64,000 bases of DNA from Henckelia pumila (lineage: Eukaryota > Streptophyta > Magnoliopsida > Lamiales > Gesneriaceae): the NCBI RefSeq assembly GCF_033568475.1, contig NC_133121.1:5704001-5768000 (forward strand), in the 5' to 3' direction. The translations under genes and the position numbers were made by a program. Each line of letters begins with the position of its first letter. Position 1 is the stretch's first letter. Below, one piece after another: positions 1 to 11,099 of this stretch. The notes under the pieces were generated by a model. The model saw only the letters and a program-made list of their open reading frames with translations, did no database searches and was not told where the DNA came from.

Positions 1-1187
1 GTATATTAGTACATTGAGGTACGAGAAAATCTGAATTTTTTTTGTGAAAATCATCGTTAACTGCTGATGATTATTTTTTCTGCACTGATTGAGATTTGTA
101 TGATTTAATTGTGGATTGAGACTTGTCTAGAACTAGTTCGAACACTCTTCGAGGCGAAATACGGGCAAAACTGAGATTAGGAATGATTTAGGCAATTTTT
201 CTGAATTCGTTTGAGCCTTTTAAGCTACCTAATTATTTGTTATCCCTAGTACCTTATTTGAGCTTTATTGAAAATCGAATGACATGCGTGTAAACGTGTG
301 ATTAAACCCCATTCGTCATTATTTCAAGGTCCTACATTAACTACCTGAATAGCCTATACACTACTTCCTACCTTTAAGGGAGTAATTTGAATGTTAAAAT
401 GTTTATGCTCCTAGTTTTATTTGTGAGAAAAAGGATTGGTGTGGTGGATGAATTGAAAAGATGAAAAGAGGTAGTAGAAAAAAGAGTTGAAAAATGTGGT
501 TGAAAAAGTTGTGAAAGAAAGAAAAAAATTTGTGAGAGAGTTGTGAAAAAGTTGAGAAATGAAATGAAGGGAAATAGAAGTGGAATTGTGAATGAAAAAG
601 GAGTCGTAATTGGGCATAAAAATATGAATTACTCCTTATTTTTGAATTCTTATCCTTCATTTGTAGCCATGAGCCAGGCCTTACATTATAAGCTGAATAA
701 GTCCTAGTGACCGAGTCTCAGTTGCCCAATATACTAGTGGAGAAGAGTTGCGAGAATTTAGCCTATGGACTGTTTATTAATGCTGTTAATGATTATGAAT
801 TTTGATCTAAACACGCACACACTATTATTCGTTGCATTTATTATTTGTGAGTGTTTTTTATTTATATCCTATTTTTGATCCTATTGCTACCTTGAAAAGA
901 CCTCATGATCTATGAATGTTTGAATTGAATTCGGATGAAGGTGTTTTGAAACGTGAGTTGCGGAGATTGTGAGTTTATGCGGTTATTTTGTTCTGGCTGA
1001 AACTTTCAAGTGTTAGTAGATTGGATATGATTGGAATTGATATTTTTTTTGAAATCATTGATGAGGCCATTGTTCCATATTATTTCTTAGCTATTTTTGT
1101 TGGTTGTTGGGTAGTAGTAGTTTTTGAAGTAATTTGGAATTTAATAATTTTACTCGGGACTAGCAAAAGTCTAAGTTTGGGGGTATT
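1..1187 (+). mobile_element. 3' internal part of a Ty3/gypsy-type LTR retrotransposon (fossil)
   Basis: This stretch has no supported host gene. It ends in a purine-rich tract around 1171-1183 (AAGTTTGGGGG) followed directly by TATTTGATAAG, the usual polypurine tract and LTR start of plant Ty3/gypsy elements of the Tat/Athila kind. The sequence before it is therefore read as the non-coding 3' internal region, with the coding part lying outside the window to the left. No gag-pol domain is recognisable here. The lineage is assigned by resemblance only. Confidence 0.6.
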
Positions 1188-2575
1188 TGATAAGTATATT
1201 TTATACACTTAATTTATATATGATTTTAATTGTTAATTGCTTGTTTCGAGCAGATTTATGCTGTGTTGTGTTGTTTTTGTGCTTGCAGAGAATTATTGAA
1301 TTTATTTGGAAAAGTGATGAAAAATGAGAATTTGTGAAGAAAATAGAGAAAGTTGGAAGAGAAAGAGAAAAGAAGAATAAAAGGAAAAGAAAAGAACGAT
1401 CAGACAAAAGAAGAGAAGGAATAGTGTTGGGCTTTCTTATTGGGCTTAAAAGTTAGCGCTAAAGAGGATTTCAAGAGCAATCGCGCTAAGTTCCTGAAGA
1501 CTGGAGGATTGAGATTTCGAGTTAAAGGCGCGCTCGCGCCTTCACTTGAGCGCCCGCCCCGTCGCTGTGATTTGGAAATTTTATTATATCGGGAAATAAT
1601 TTTCTTGGGCTTTTTGTGGGCTTTTGCTGAGCGATATAAAAGAGATTCTTTATCAGACAAATTAGAAGGGAGGAGCCGCCACAATATTTTACACAGAAAT
1701 CAGAGGGTTTGATCGTGTGATTTTCCTGAGGATTTTTCTGGAGCTTAACTGAAGAACGAAGACGGAGTTTGATAGTCCGGACACGGCATCGACGACGGAT
1801 TTGTTTCTTTTATCTTTTATTTATTTAATGAACATGTTTGGATTTATGATTTATTGTTTTCAGAATTTTATTATGAACTAATTTTTATAGTCTAGAGGTC
1901 GGATGGAACCTGGTGTAGACACTTTCATGGGTTTTTTAATTTTATTTAATTGAGTTTCTTCTAGATTAATTATTTTTTCTAGAATTGATTGTCTTTTCAA
2001 TTATCTGATCAATAATTGATTTGTTATATTTATTTGAAATCATTGCTCGGGAGAGGGGATTTTGAATAGGACATTAGAAACTACACTGTTAATTATTTAT
2101 ACAACTCGGGAGAGTGTATGATTTTAACAGAGCTTTTAAAAAGAACATTGGTTTGTGATAGATCACTCCGATAAATTATTAATAGGGATATTAGAATTTA
2201 ATTGTAGTTGATAAACATTATTTGTTGCTCGGGAGAGGGAAATAATAAACGTAAGTATTATTGGTTATTAATTGATTGGAATTCATGAAGATTAATTAAT
2301 TAGGATTGATTGTTGTTGAAACCAGGTGAAATCTATACCTCTAGACCATTTTTCTCTGATTGATTTTTAATCTGAAAGTTGTGTGCGTGCTTTTAAATCA
2401 TCTGATTATTTATTTTATTGCAAAATTCTCAAAGTTTGATTTTCTAGATAAAGTTTAGACTATTTTAATTACAAGTACTAAATATTTTCATTTTACTCCC
2501 TGTGGGATCGATATCTGAATTATTCACTATATTAAAACTTGACACTCGTACACTTGCGAAAAAATTTCACAACAA
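1188..2575 (+). mobile_element. 3' LTR of the Ty3/gypsy-type element (fossil)
   Basis: The LTR starts with TGATAAG immediately after the polypurine tract and ends near TTTCACAACA, so it has TG...CA-type ends and is about 1.39 kb long. A TATA-like box (GATATAAAAG) lies near 1633. The motif CTCGGGAGAG recurs three times around 2046, 2104 and 2226. Near the right end is CTCCCTGTGGGATCGAT, a phrase I associate with LTRs of Tat/Athila-like plant elements. The 5' LTR is outside the window, so neither LTR divergence (age) nor the target duplication can be judged. Confidence 0.6.
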
Positions 2576-2948
2576 GATGAAAATGAGATTGTGATGGGGT
2601 GGATCCCCGAACCCGTGGGAAAATCCCCGAACCCGTCCCCGTAGACATCAAACTTAAAATATTCAATTTTCCAACAATTATCTTTTTATATTCCAAAAAT
2701 CATTAATATTACATTTTTGTGTACTGCCTTAGAAAATGCTTAAACTCTAACTCTAAAATTTTGACAAATATTTATAAATTCTAGATTTATATTTCATAAA
2801 TTTTAGATTTATATAAAAAAATTTGAGACATTCCAAGTCTCAAATATCAAATAATTCAACTTAGTGATTCAAATATCTTTAACATATATACGCTGAAAAT
2901 TCTAAATAAATTCAAGAAATATTTATTATATGATGATGAGTGTGTGTC

Positions 2949-3037
<89 letters not shown>

Positions 3038-3221
3038 TTTTCGAGGATATCGGGCCGGGTTCGGGGGTGGGGATAGCATCCCCATACCCGCCCCACTCCA
3101 ATTCGGGGATTTTAAAAAAATTCCTGAATCCGAACCCGAACCCGAAACTCTCCCCCGAACCCTCCCCCGTTTCGGTTTTCCCCGCGGGGACCCGAACCCG
3201 CGGGAAAAATTGCCATCCCTA
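2576..3221. mobile_element. Right part of a GC-rich hAT-like non-autonomous element
   Basis: The right end, read inward on the minus strand from 3221, begins TAGGGATGGCAATTTTTCCC and continues with repeated GGTTCGGG / CCCGCGGG blocks. This resembles a family of plant hAT-like MITEs starting TAGGGATGGCAA. A second GC-rich block of the same kind (CCCCGAACCCG repeats) lies at 2608-2640, next to the LTR junction. No matching left terminus is visible, so the element may have been split by the LTR element on its left. The middle is AT-rich and holds a long TTA microsatellite. Confidence 0.45.
2949..3040. repeat. (TTA)n then (TTTA)n microsatellite
   Basis: About 24 tandem TTA units are followed by about four TTTA units. 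It gives rise to meaningless open frames of poly-leucine or poly-isoleucine. Confidence 0.95.
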
Positions 3222-3439
3222 GGTTGAGGCGAGACATGTTGAAGTTGGAGTTGGAGTTGGAGTGAGAGTGGGAGTTGGAGCTGAGTATGAGCTTAAGAGT
3301 GGAGGAGTACATAGAGGTGAGAAGATGATGAGGTGAGGTGTGAATGAGCCTGTGATGAGGTGAGGTGTGGATGAACCTAGGAGTTGAGGATGACGATGGT
3401 GGAGGAGAGTACCTAGGGTAGAGCATACCTAAGGTGGGT

Positions 3440-3800
3440 GAGCTCTTAGCCTAAGATTCGTCTCAAGGGCAAGACCTCTTAGCTTCAGTCTCGCCTCAAG
3501 GGCAAATCCTGGATGAACAAGCGCGTGAGTCTCACTCACGTGGTCCCCTACCTTCTACTCTATAAATACCGGATTTGTTCACTTTATTTGTAACTCATTA
3601 CTTTCATTTTTTAGGGGCGCTCAAGTTCTCCTCTTCACTCATTTATTTTCGACTCTGACTTGAGCGTCGGAGGGGCTACGTCGGACACTCTCCCGACATC
3701 TCTAACACTCTTTGCTTGGTTTCAGGTTCGCATAAAGACTTGGGGCTTTGGGCTTAAGTTGGACTCAACTCATCAAATTTTAGTGAGTATCATACTAAAA
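3440..3800 (+). mobile_element. LTR-like fragment (fossil)
   Basis: The stretch has the make-up of an LTR promoter and leader: a TATA box in CTCTATAAATACC near 3560, then ACTTGAGCGTCGGAGGGG near 3658 and a CCCGAC block. That GAGCGTCGGAGG phrase recurs in the leaders of many plant LTR elements. No matching second LTR or internal region is seen, so it may be a solo or truncated LTR. The boundaries are approximate. The purine-rich GGAGTTGGAGTTGGAG tract at 3240-3420 precedes it and is unexplained. Confidence 0.35.
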
Positions 3801-3844
3801 ATTTTTTTCCTTCCAATTATGTGAGTGGGTGAATTATTATTACA

Positions 3845-3863
3845 TTAGACACGCGATGCGTGT
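3845..3863 (-). mobile_element. Helitron-like 3' terminus
   Basis: Read on the minus strand this is ACACGCATCGCGTGTCTAA. A perfect 6-bp hairpin stem with a 3-nt loop is followed directly by CTAA, matching the CTRR end of Helitrons. The other end of the element was not identified. Confidence 0.4.
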
Positions 3864-4475
3864 GTATGAAATATATAATATAGTGTGTATGAAATATACA
3901 ATATAGTGCAAGATAGATATAGAGGTAAGCAGAGAAACAATAAATTAAATATGAGATATAATCCTATTTTCATGAGGCAAAAAAAAAACATGTAATAATT
4001 ATAAATTATATTTCGATTAAGAAAAATCGACAAAAAAAACATTTGAAGCTCATAAACATAAACCAAAATACTAATTCAATGAACACACTAATTATTTTTT
4101 TCAAAACAGATGGTCACTAATTCAATCTATGATTTTATGTTACAAGATTTATTCAGGGCTGGGATATCGAACCAAAATATTGACTTTTCGGGATATCGTA
4201 TCGAAATTTTTTCGATATATAGACATTTTTTTGGTATTCGAATTTTTTTTCTGTATCTGTACGGTATCAGTATGGATTTTTTTCATACCAAAATTTCAAA
4301 ATTTTGATATCAATATCAATATGAATTTTTTTCATATCAATATTTTGGATACAATATACCGAAAACCTACCTCTAGATTTACCTATGCTCTTCGCTTTTG
4401 CAAAGAATGAAAAGCATGAGCACTTTCGTATTCCTTTTACCCTATTTCTCCACGTTTCTAAGCACATAGCCACAA

Positions 4476-4517
<42 letters not shown>

Positions 4518-4567
4518 TAAAAAGTACAATCATACAAAAATGGACAAATCAAACACATGAGCCATGA

Positions 4568-4602
<35 letters not shown>

Positions 4603-5240
4603 GATAGGGTATGACGAATCAAATTCACATATCATAAATTTGTTTTCATCGTGAATATGATTAATAAAATTTATAAACTACACAAAATTGTGTAAAATCA
4701 AATCAAATAATATTTGTGTACATAAAAAGTTAGATAATTTCGTAATAACCTTATATTAATATTAAAATTCTAATTTATGTCAAAATCTCATATTGAACTT
4801 TTTTTAAGTATTAAGAAAATTAGTCAATAAGACAATAACAATATAATATTTTCTGTATTTTCTAAGAATAAATTTTGTTCTATATCAGGATAAATAATAT
4901 ATGAATATTTATATATATGTTATTGCTTATATTAAAAAGATAAGTGATAAAGAATACTTTTAACATAAAACTAATATTATTTTGATTATCAAATTCAATT
5001 CATAAATAACATTTTACTTTATCCATTAAACACAAAAACAAAAATTTTAAATTTATTTAAAATTGCCATTTTAATTCCACCAAACTGATTTTGAGATAGA
5101 TATTTGTAATGGGACCCAAAAATATACGATAAGGGGCCGAAATTGTGGTCGATCTCTGACACCTACAAGTGGCGACGTATCATTGGGACAACGAGGATAA
5201 GGTACAAATTTTCTGTTGGACTCTTCCGCAGCATAACTAC
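3864..5240. other. AT-rich intergenic DNA
   Basis: No gene is seen. It contains a (TTA)n run at 4477-4517, a (TA)n run at about 4570-4599, and a possible decayed hAT-like MITE at about 4155-4372. That MITE has GATATCGAACC-like and ATATACCGAAAACC-like ends but no clean terminal repeat. Confidence 0.6.
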
Positions 5241-6040
5241 TGGCCAGCATCAACTTTCAAGTACAGGTCAGGACTTTAAATGTGATCAACGAACTCAGCT
5301 CCGATAGCATTGGAAACTTCATTAATTGAAGCGCATTCTCCCAATCGCTTCCGGAAAAATACGCACTTGTTCTGCCAAGTGTCGGTAGATTAAGGTACAA
5401 GGATTCGCTCCTGCGTGCCCATGTGACATGGGTTTGTTTTTTTTTTTTTTTTTTTTTTTAACAATTTTTTGCATGGTTTAGAAGCCGAACTTGGAGAATG
5501 TATGTGGGGACGATAAACTGTTCGGTGTAATGTTTGAATGAAATCTTTTTATGCCACCGTATATGTAGGGAAGTGGAATAGAACTATAAGAGCTAGAGTC
5601 TGTATTAAACCCACAGAGTAGACTTCTGGTAGAATCCTCACGCCCATTAGTCGTTCTAGATGGTTTTTAGCATATGCACTCTGTTCAGCATGTAATGTTA
5701 ACATGAGACATATGACTCATCGAGCGATGGCATTCTCTTCTGATTCAAGTACCAAAAATCCTGCCTTTTTAGTTGGGAGAGTGTTTTAAGCTTATTGGTC
5801 ACTCTAGTTTTTGTTGTGAAACCGATTTGGGATACACGACACGACCAAGTATTTGTTTGATGTAGTTATAATTTTGTGTGATGAGTTGATTTCTTGCTTT
5901 AGTGAATAATGATTATGGAGGAAAACCTTTTGTTTTTAATTTTAAAAACTATGCTATGATGCTTTTAATCATAGCAGATATACTGCATGTTAGCTGACAG
6001 GAACTAATGTTACTTGTTGTTGTTTATTCAGTTATGCTCG

Positions 6041-8379
6041 ATGGCATTTACAAGCAGCCATAAACTGTTCCACACGGTCAATACTCCTTTGATTGCAAAA
6101 GGTTGCAGTCTTGCAGATGAGAACAAGGCTTATTAGTACATGTTTGATTTCTTTCACCAAATATATGAGACTTTTGATTAAATATATAATGGTTTAGGTA
6201 GGAAAGATAACACAAATTCCGATACCATCATTCAGCCTACAAAAGGAAACATGAGAATGCTCGAATCTGGATCAATACCACAGCAGACCTTTCTGGAAGC
6301 ATCTTTTTTTATCGGAAAGCACAAAGACTTTAGTCGTCACGCTGCTTCCCCAAACCCGCAGAGTCGAAATTTATGCATGATCGTGAAGGCATCGGGCACG
6401 ACTGAGAAACATCTGAAGTCTTTGAATTCTTATCTTGGAAAGCTTCATGATGTTGCCAAGCATCTTTCTTTGAAAATTGAGAACCAGAGGACAGGAGCAG
6501 TTGATAGAAGTGATAAACTCATATTTCGAAATGGTCTCAAGTCACTTGAGAATTATCTCACCAAAGTCAAAAGTGGTAATAAACTTAATCTTCAAGTATT
6601 ACTGTTTTGGATGGCATGATTAATATGTTGATGGCTTGATGCTTTCTTAGAATAAATTAGACCGTCCTTAGTAGAATATTTTATGATCAAAATTTCTAAA
6701 AACTCATATTTCAATCTCCCCAAAAATCCCGAGTCTGCCCCTGTTGGCTGAAAATGTTAATCTATTTGACGACGCCTTTCCCTCAGATGAAGAACCCGAA
6801 AACATAATGGAAAATTTAGAGGCATCACTAAGCACTGATGCTGAGAATGCTGAAGGAATTCGAAGGGACCCATCACTGAAAAGTTTTATGGAATTGAAAA
6901 CTGATGATGCTAAGGGTGACAGATATTCAGCAGCATATGCCTCAGATTTCTACTTTATGTATGTATTCCCTACTTCATTATGTGAGTTTGTTTTGTGGCT
7001 AGGCCATCTGAATTCTCATTTGACTTCTGCTTATGTCGCAGAGGTGTATTGGCTTCTATAAATATCGCGGTTCTTCTGTTCGAGATAGCCACTCCAGTGA
7101 AAAACTCTGAATTTGCGCTATTTTCTATCCCCTCAGTTTATGGAGCAAAAATTAATGACTTGATACTAAATGGAGAATGGTGGAGGCTAGTGACACCAAT
7201 GTTTCTGGTACAAGATAGATGATTGGTTCGTGCTTCAATACTGTTATTAGTTTAGCATTCTGTTTCATATGATTAGTAAAATAAAATTGCGTTTGGCTAA
7301 TTATTTTTATAGAAGCCTTCAAGAATCCAAACGTCCTCTCATTAGAATGTTTTGTTTTTTGGAAGCCAACGGTGTAAAAGTTTAGGTTGGTTTTGCCGAG
7401 TCTGAGGTCTTGAGAAATCTACATGACAATAAGTGGTTCCATATTTTGTTTAGAATTTAATAATTTTGCTGCTTTCAGCACTCTGGAATCTTTCATATAG
7501 CTCTAAGTAGCTGGGTTCTCTTCACTTTCGGGCTCGAAGTATCTCAAGAATATGGCTCATTCACTTGTCTCTTGATTTATCTTCTTGGAGGAATTTCTGG
7601 AAATCTGATCAGCTTTCTGCACACACCATCTCCAACTGTTGGCGGGACGGTATGCTACATGCTCACTGCATTGTTTAATTGTTTCAATTTTCATAACTAG
7701 TGGTGATTAACTGATCGCTGTTGCTTCCACTTACTATTATTCCCCCAAATAAATCAGCCTAAACCTCAATGTAGCTTCCATGAATAAAACATGATGGTAA
7801 GGAGAATGGGTTCATCATATTTGCTCTAATTTTTTCCATCAAACTCCAATGTGACTGTTCTTGTTCAGGGACCAGTGTTTGCTTTGATCGGAGCTTGGCT
7901 TATTTATCAAGTTCAAAACAAAGATTTCGTTGCAAGAGATTCTTCCGAAAGAATGTTTCGTAAAGCCATTGTTTTTACAGCTCTGAGCTTTGTTGTCAGC
8001 AGTTTTGGTCCAATTGATGATTGGTGAGCATAGCTCTTTCCCTCATGTTTTATTGGAAGTATTGCTTTTGTAGAGCGGGGAGTTCATAGAGGCTAAAATT
8101 TGTTCAGGAAATTAGCTATAATAACTGATGAAGATGTCGTTTAATTTGGTCTTCAGGGCACATTTCGCAGCAGCGTTTACAGGTGTTGCATATGGTTATG
8201 TGACTTGTCCTAGTTTGCAAGTGAAGGATGCATCAACAGAAACTGGCCAAGAAGATGGGATGACACTCGTTCGACGGTATGCAGATCCTTGCAAATCACT
8301 CGTATATTTCTCCATCTTCGTGTTGCTGCTGAGTTCTCTGCTTTTCATCATCGAACCTCCACTCGATTTGATCGAGTAA
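6041..8379 (+). CDS. RBL9: Chloroplast rhomboid-like protein, RBL9-type, probably catalytically inactive
   Basis: Exons by splice signals: 6041-6101, 6198-~6603, 6734-6958, 7042-7207, 7479-7649, 7869-8023, 8157-8379, about 468 aa. The N-terminus is Ser/Arg/Lys-rich and reads like a plastid transit peptide, with a plausible cleavage at VKA|S in exon 2. Two similar blocks follow (KSLNSYLGKL, KSLENYLTKV), then six or seven hydrophobic segments. Rhomboid landmarks are WWRLVTPMFLHSGIFHI and WAHFAAAFTG, which hold the His residues. The nucleophile motif GxSG reads GGTGPVFALIG, with Thr in place of Ser, so proteolysis is doubtful; a scaffold or pseudoprotease role is inferred. The exon 2/3 join is uncertain: the best donor (6576) does not keep frame, whereas a weaker donor at 6604 does. 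A 9-codon uORF (ATG 6034) overlaps the start. RBL9 rather than RBL10/11 rests on length, the N-terminal extension and neighbouring genes. Confidence 0.8.
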
Positions 8380-8869
8380 AGATACAAAAAAAACCAAGAT
8401 TTTACTACTGAATGCAAGTATAGATACTGTGTATAGGTATATTGCAGTTAAAATTAATAAAAATATTGTGTAGCTCTGTACTTGACTATACTAATTACCT
8501 ATCGAATTATATATGAATTTATAATTCAAACAGCTTTACTTCAATGAAGCACTTGCACTCTGTGCTTAGGATATTTGAGAAGCTTATAGATATCAGAATT
8601 CCTTGTGCTTCTAACAAGTCTATATTTCCACATGTTACGTGATGCAACAGCCAACTCAGGTTTACAAGAGGCAAACAAAACAAAAGCAACATTCCAACAT
8701 CACATCTCATGGACATAAACATTAATCACCATCCATATTTTCCGATCAAGATTCAAACCATAAGAACCAACAATATTTCGCAAACCATATCCATCTGGTC
8801 TCGCTACAACATAACGAATTCTAAGCTAGAACAAGAAAATGAACAGCGCAAAGCTACGAAACAAACTCC

Positions 8870-10186
8870 TCACTGTTGACCATCACCAGATTCCCGTTTC
8901 GAAGCTTCCTTGATCTCATCTCCAGCATCATCCTAAAACCCAATAAATAAACTAATGATTCGTGAACATGGATTCAGTATACAAAATTTATAATATAAGA
9001 GTATCAAATGGTATGAATAAGGATGGATTTACATCCCCAATCCATGAACATATGGTGCATAAAGTGGTTTAACAATCCATAGAGGATTCACTGTATCTAG
9101 GAAGAGATTGCAAAGCATTATATGAATTATAAACTTGCAACACACAATATTTAAAAATATGGGAGATACCGTGATATCAGAAGTCCAAAGAGTCAGATTG
9201 TCTCGCAGAAGTTGCATGATCAATGTGCTGTCCTTGTATGACTCCTCGCCCAATGTATCTAGTTCGGCAATAGCTTCATCGAAAGCCTGAAAAAGGGGAT
9301 CACATTGCTCATCAGTGGACAACAAAATGGACATGCAATTGGTCTTCAATGGATATGCCTTTTAAGCAACATTTCCTAGATGAATCTCCAATAGTAGACG
9401 GTATTTTCCCACTATATTCTGAGAATTAGGATTAGTCATGTTCTATAAGCAAGAAAACGTATGGTAAGGAACAGAAACTATCTTGATTACCTGTTTAGCA
9501 AGGTTGCAGGCGCGATCTGGTGAATTAAGGATTTCATAATAGAAAACAGAGAAGTTAAGTGCAAGTCCGAGCCTAATTGGGTGAGTGGGAGCCAATTCAG
9601 CCAATGCAATATCCTGTACAACAAAGGGAAAAAGAACTCAAAAGGTGTCACCACAAAAAAACTCCATAAGCACAAAGCCATCAGCGTATTAACTACTAGC
9701 CTGGGCAGACTTGTAGGCCAGCAGAGTACTCTCAGCAGCTTCTTTCCTCTCGGACCCAGTTTTGAACTCAGCCAAATACCGATGATAATCACCCTTCATT
9801 TTTAAATAAAACACCTTGGATTCAGCAGAACCGGCAGCAGGAACGAGATGGGTCTCGAGAAGGTTCAAAATTCCATCACAGATTTTGCTGAGTTCCGCCT
9901 CAATCTTACCCCGGTATTCTTTAATGGTATTCACATGATCCTCATTTCCCCGACTCTCTTCCTTCTGCTCAATGGAAGAGATTATCCTCCATGAAGCCCT
10001 CCTGGCACCAATCACGTTCTTGTATGCCACAGAGAGGAGGTTTCTTTCTTCCACAGTCAGCTCATCGGTGCCTGCTGTCTTTGTAACCTTCTCCATGAAC
10101 TCAACCATTTCCTCATACCGCTCAGCTTGTTCGGCCAACTTGGCCATGTACACATTTTCCTCGCGTGTTGAATCAGCTGGAGACAT
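8870..10186 (-). CDS. GRF3: 14-3-3 protein, non-epsilon group (GRF3-like)
   Basis: Phosphoserine/phosphothreonine-binding adaptor that dimerises and regulates client enzymes, pumps and transcription factors in cytosol and nucleus. Coding exons on the minus strand: 10186-9701, 9613-9491, 9286-9170, 8932-8870; 262 aa, the normal family length. Phosphopeptide-binding residues K56, R63, R136 and Y137 are present, as are the 14-3-3 signatures [20 protein letters not shown] and [14 protein letters not shown]. The acidic tail ends ESGDGQQ. The first coding intron has a GC donor (CAG|GCTAGT), because no GT donor keeps frame with the strongly conserved SAQ|DIALAE junction. A 5'UTR intron (about 10870-10215) precedes the ATG. 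The GRF3 label rests on neighbours; non-epsilon group membership rests on the sequence. Confidence 0.95.
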
Positions 10187-10214
10187 GTTTTGTGCGATAA
10201 ATTGAATTCAAAAT

Positions 10215-10870
10215 CTGCGCAAATTCCAGGAAGAATTACATTATCATAAATAAATAAAAAAGAAAAGTTCAAGGCTGTCTTGTGTTATAAAATACAAGTA
10301 AAAAGTTAAAGAATTTGTAAATTCCAGGTTTAATCCACATCTCAAACCCCAGAACAGTGCATATCACATTTTTTAAACACAAACAATAATCCAAACTTCT
10401 ATTTAATTCCCAAATTCCGAAAGCGTGGACAAAAATCCCCATGGAGGCACAGACAGAACCATGATTTAATTTTAAAATGCCTCAATTTACACAAATATTT
10501 AACGATGCAGTGATATATAATCCAAAAATACTCTCTTTACCCTCATACTTACGTCAGCGATCCATTTCTTAAAAAAAAAAACCCTTAAAATCCGACTACA
10601 CCACCCTTTTCCATATTATCACCCAACAAAATAAAATCAAAACATTCTTAGAAAGTCACAACAAAATGAAAACAAATCCAAATCACAGCCAAATTCCTCT
10701 AAACCAATAATAACAACAATATGAATACGGCAAAAGCATCAGCAGAAAACAGAAAATGGAGAGAAAGTTCAGATCCGAAACAGAGAATCGACGAGAAACT
10801 CACAACATACACACAAAATCCAGTGTAATGGAAAAAAAAAAAAAAAAAAAAAAAAGAAAGAGGAACGTAC
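10215..10870 (-). other. 5'UTR intron of the 14-3-3 gene
   Basis: The donor GAG|GTACGT at 10870 and the acceptor GCGCAG at 10215, both on the minus strand, frame a 656-bp leader intron. It carries a run of about 25 T on the coding strand (10829-10855). Introns in the leader are common in plant 14-3-3 genes. This is inferred from splice consensus only. Confidence 0.6.
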
Positions 10871-10985
10871 CTCTTTGGATCTTGGTTGGCTGGAGAAAAG
10901 GGAGTTTCCTTGCAGATTCAGAGGCACGAGTCGTGAATAATTAATAAATAATCGAAGGGGAGGAACGGCCTGCCAATGATATGGC

Positions 10986-10994
10986 GACACGTGG
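10986..10994 (-). promoter_or_regulatory. G-box/ABRE-like element upstream of the 14-3-3 gene
   Basis: ACACGTGG with a CACGTG core at 10988-10993 lies about 50-60 bp upstream of the probable leader exon of the minus-strand 14-3-3 gene, in a short GC-rich island (10955-11100). G-box cores bind bZIP and bHLH factors and often mediate ABA, light or stress responses. Function is inferred from position alone. Confidence 0.4.
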
Positions 10995-11099
10995 TGGGTC
11001 GCGGCGGAGTTTGCTATTTGGGGACAGTCCAGTGATGGCGACATGCTGGCATTGACCAGTCAAAGCCCTTTTTCGACATTATCATGATGCGGCGTGGCG

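Noticed and set aside
988-1212. 74-codon frame ending at the LTR start
   Set aside because: No retroelement protein domain; probably chance in the non-coding 3' region of the fossil element.
2940-3227. Open frames of poly-Leu or poly-Ile
   Set aside because: They are translations of a TTA microsatellite and a GC-rich transposon end, not genes.
5071-5253. Minus-strand 60-codon frame (…FVPYPRCPNDTSPLVGVRDR…)
   Set aside because: The residue use looks mildly protein-like, but there is no recognisable family, no splice partner, and it lies in the rhomboid promoter/leader region.
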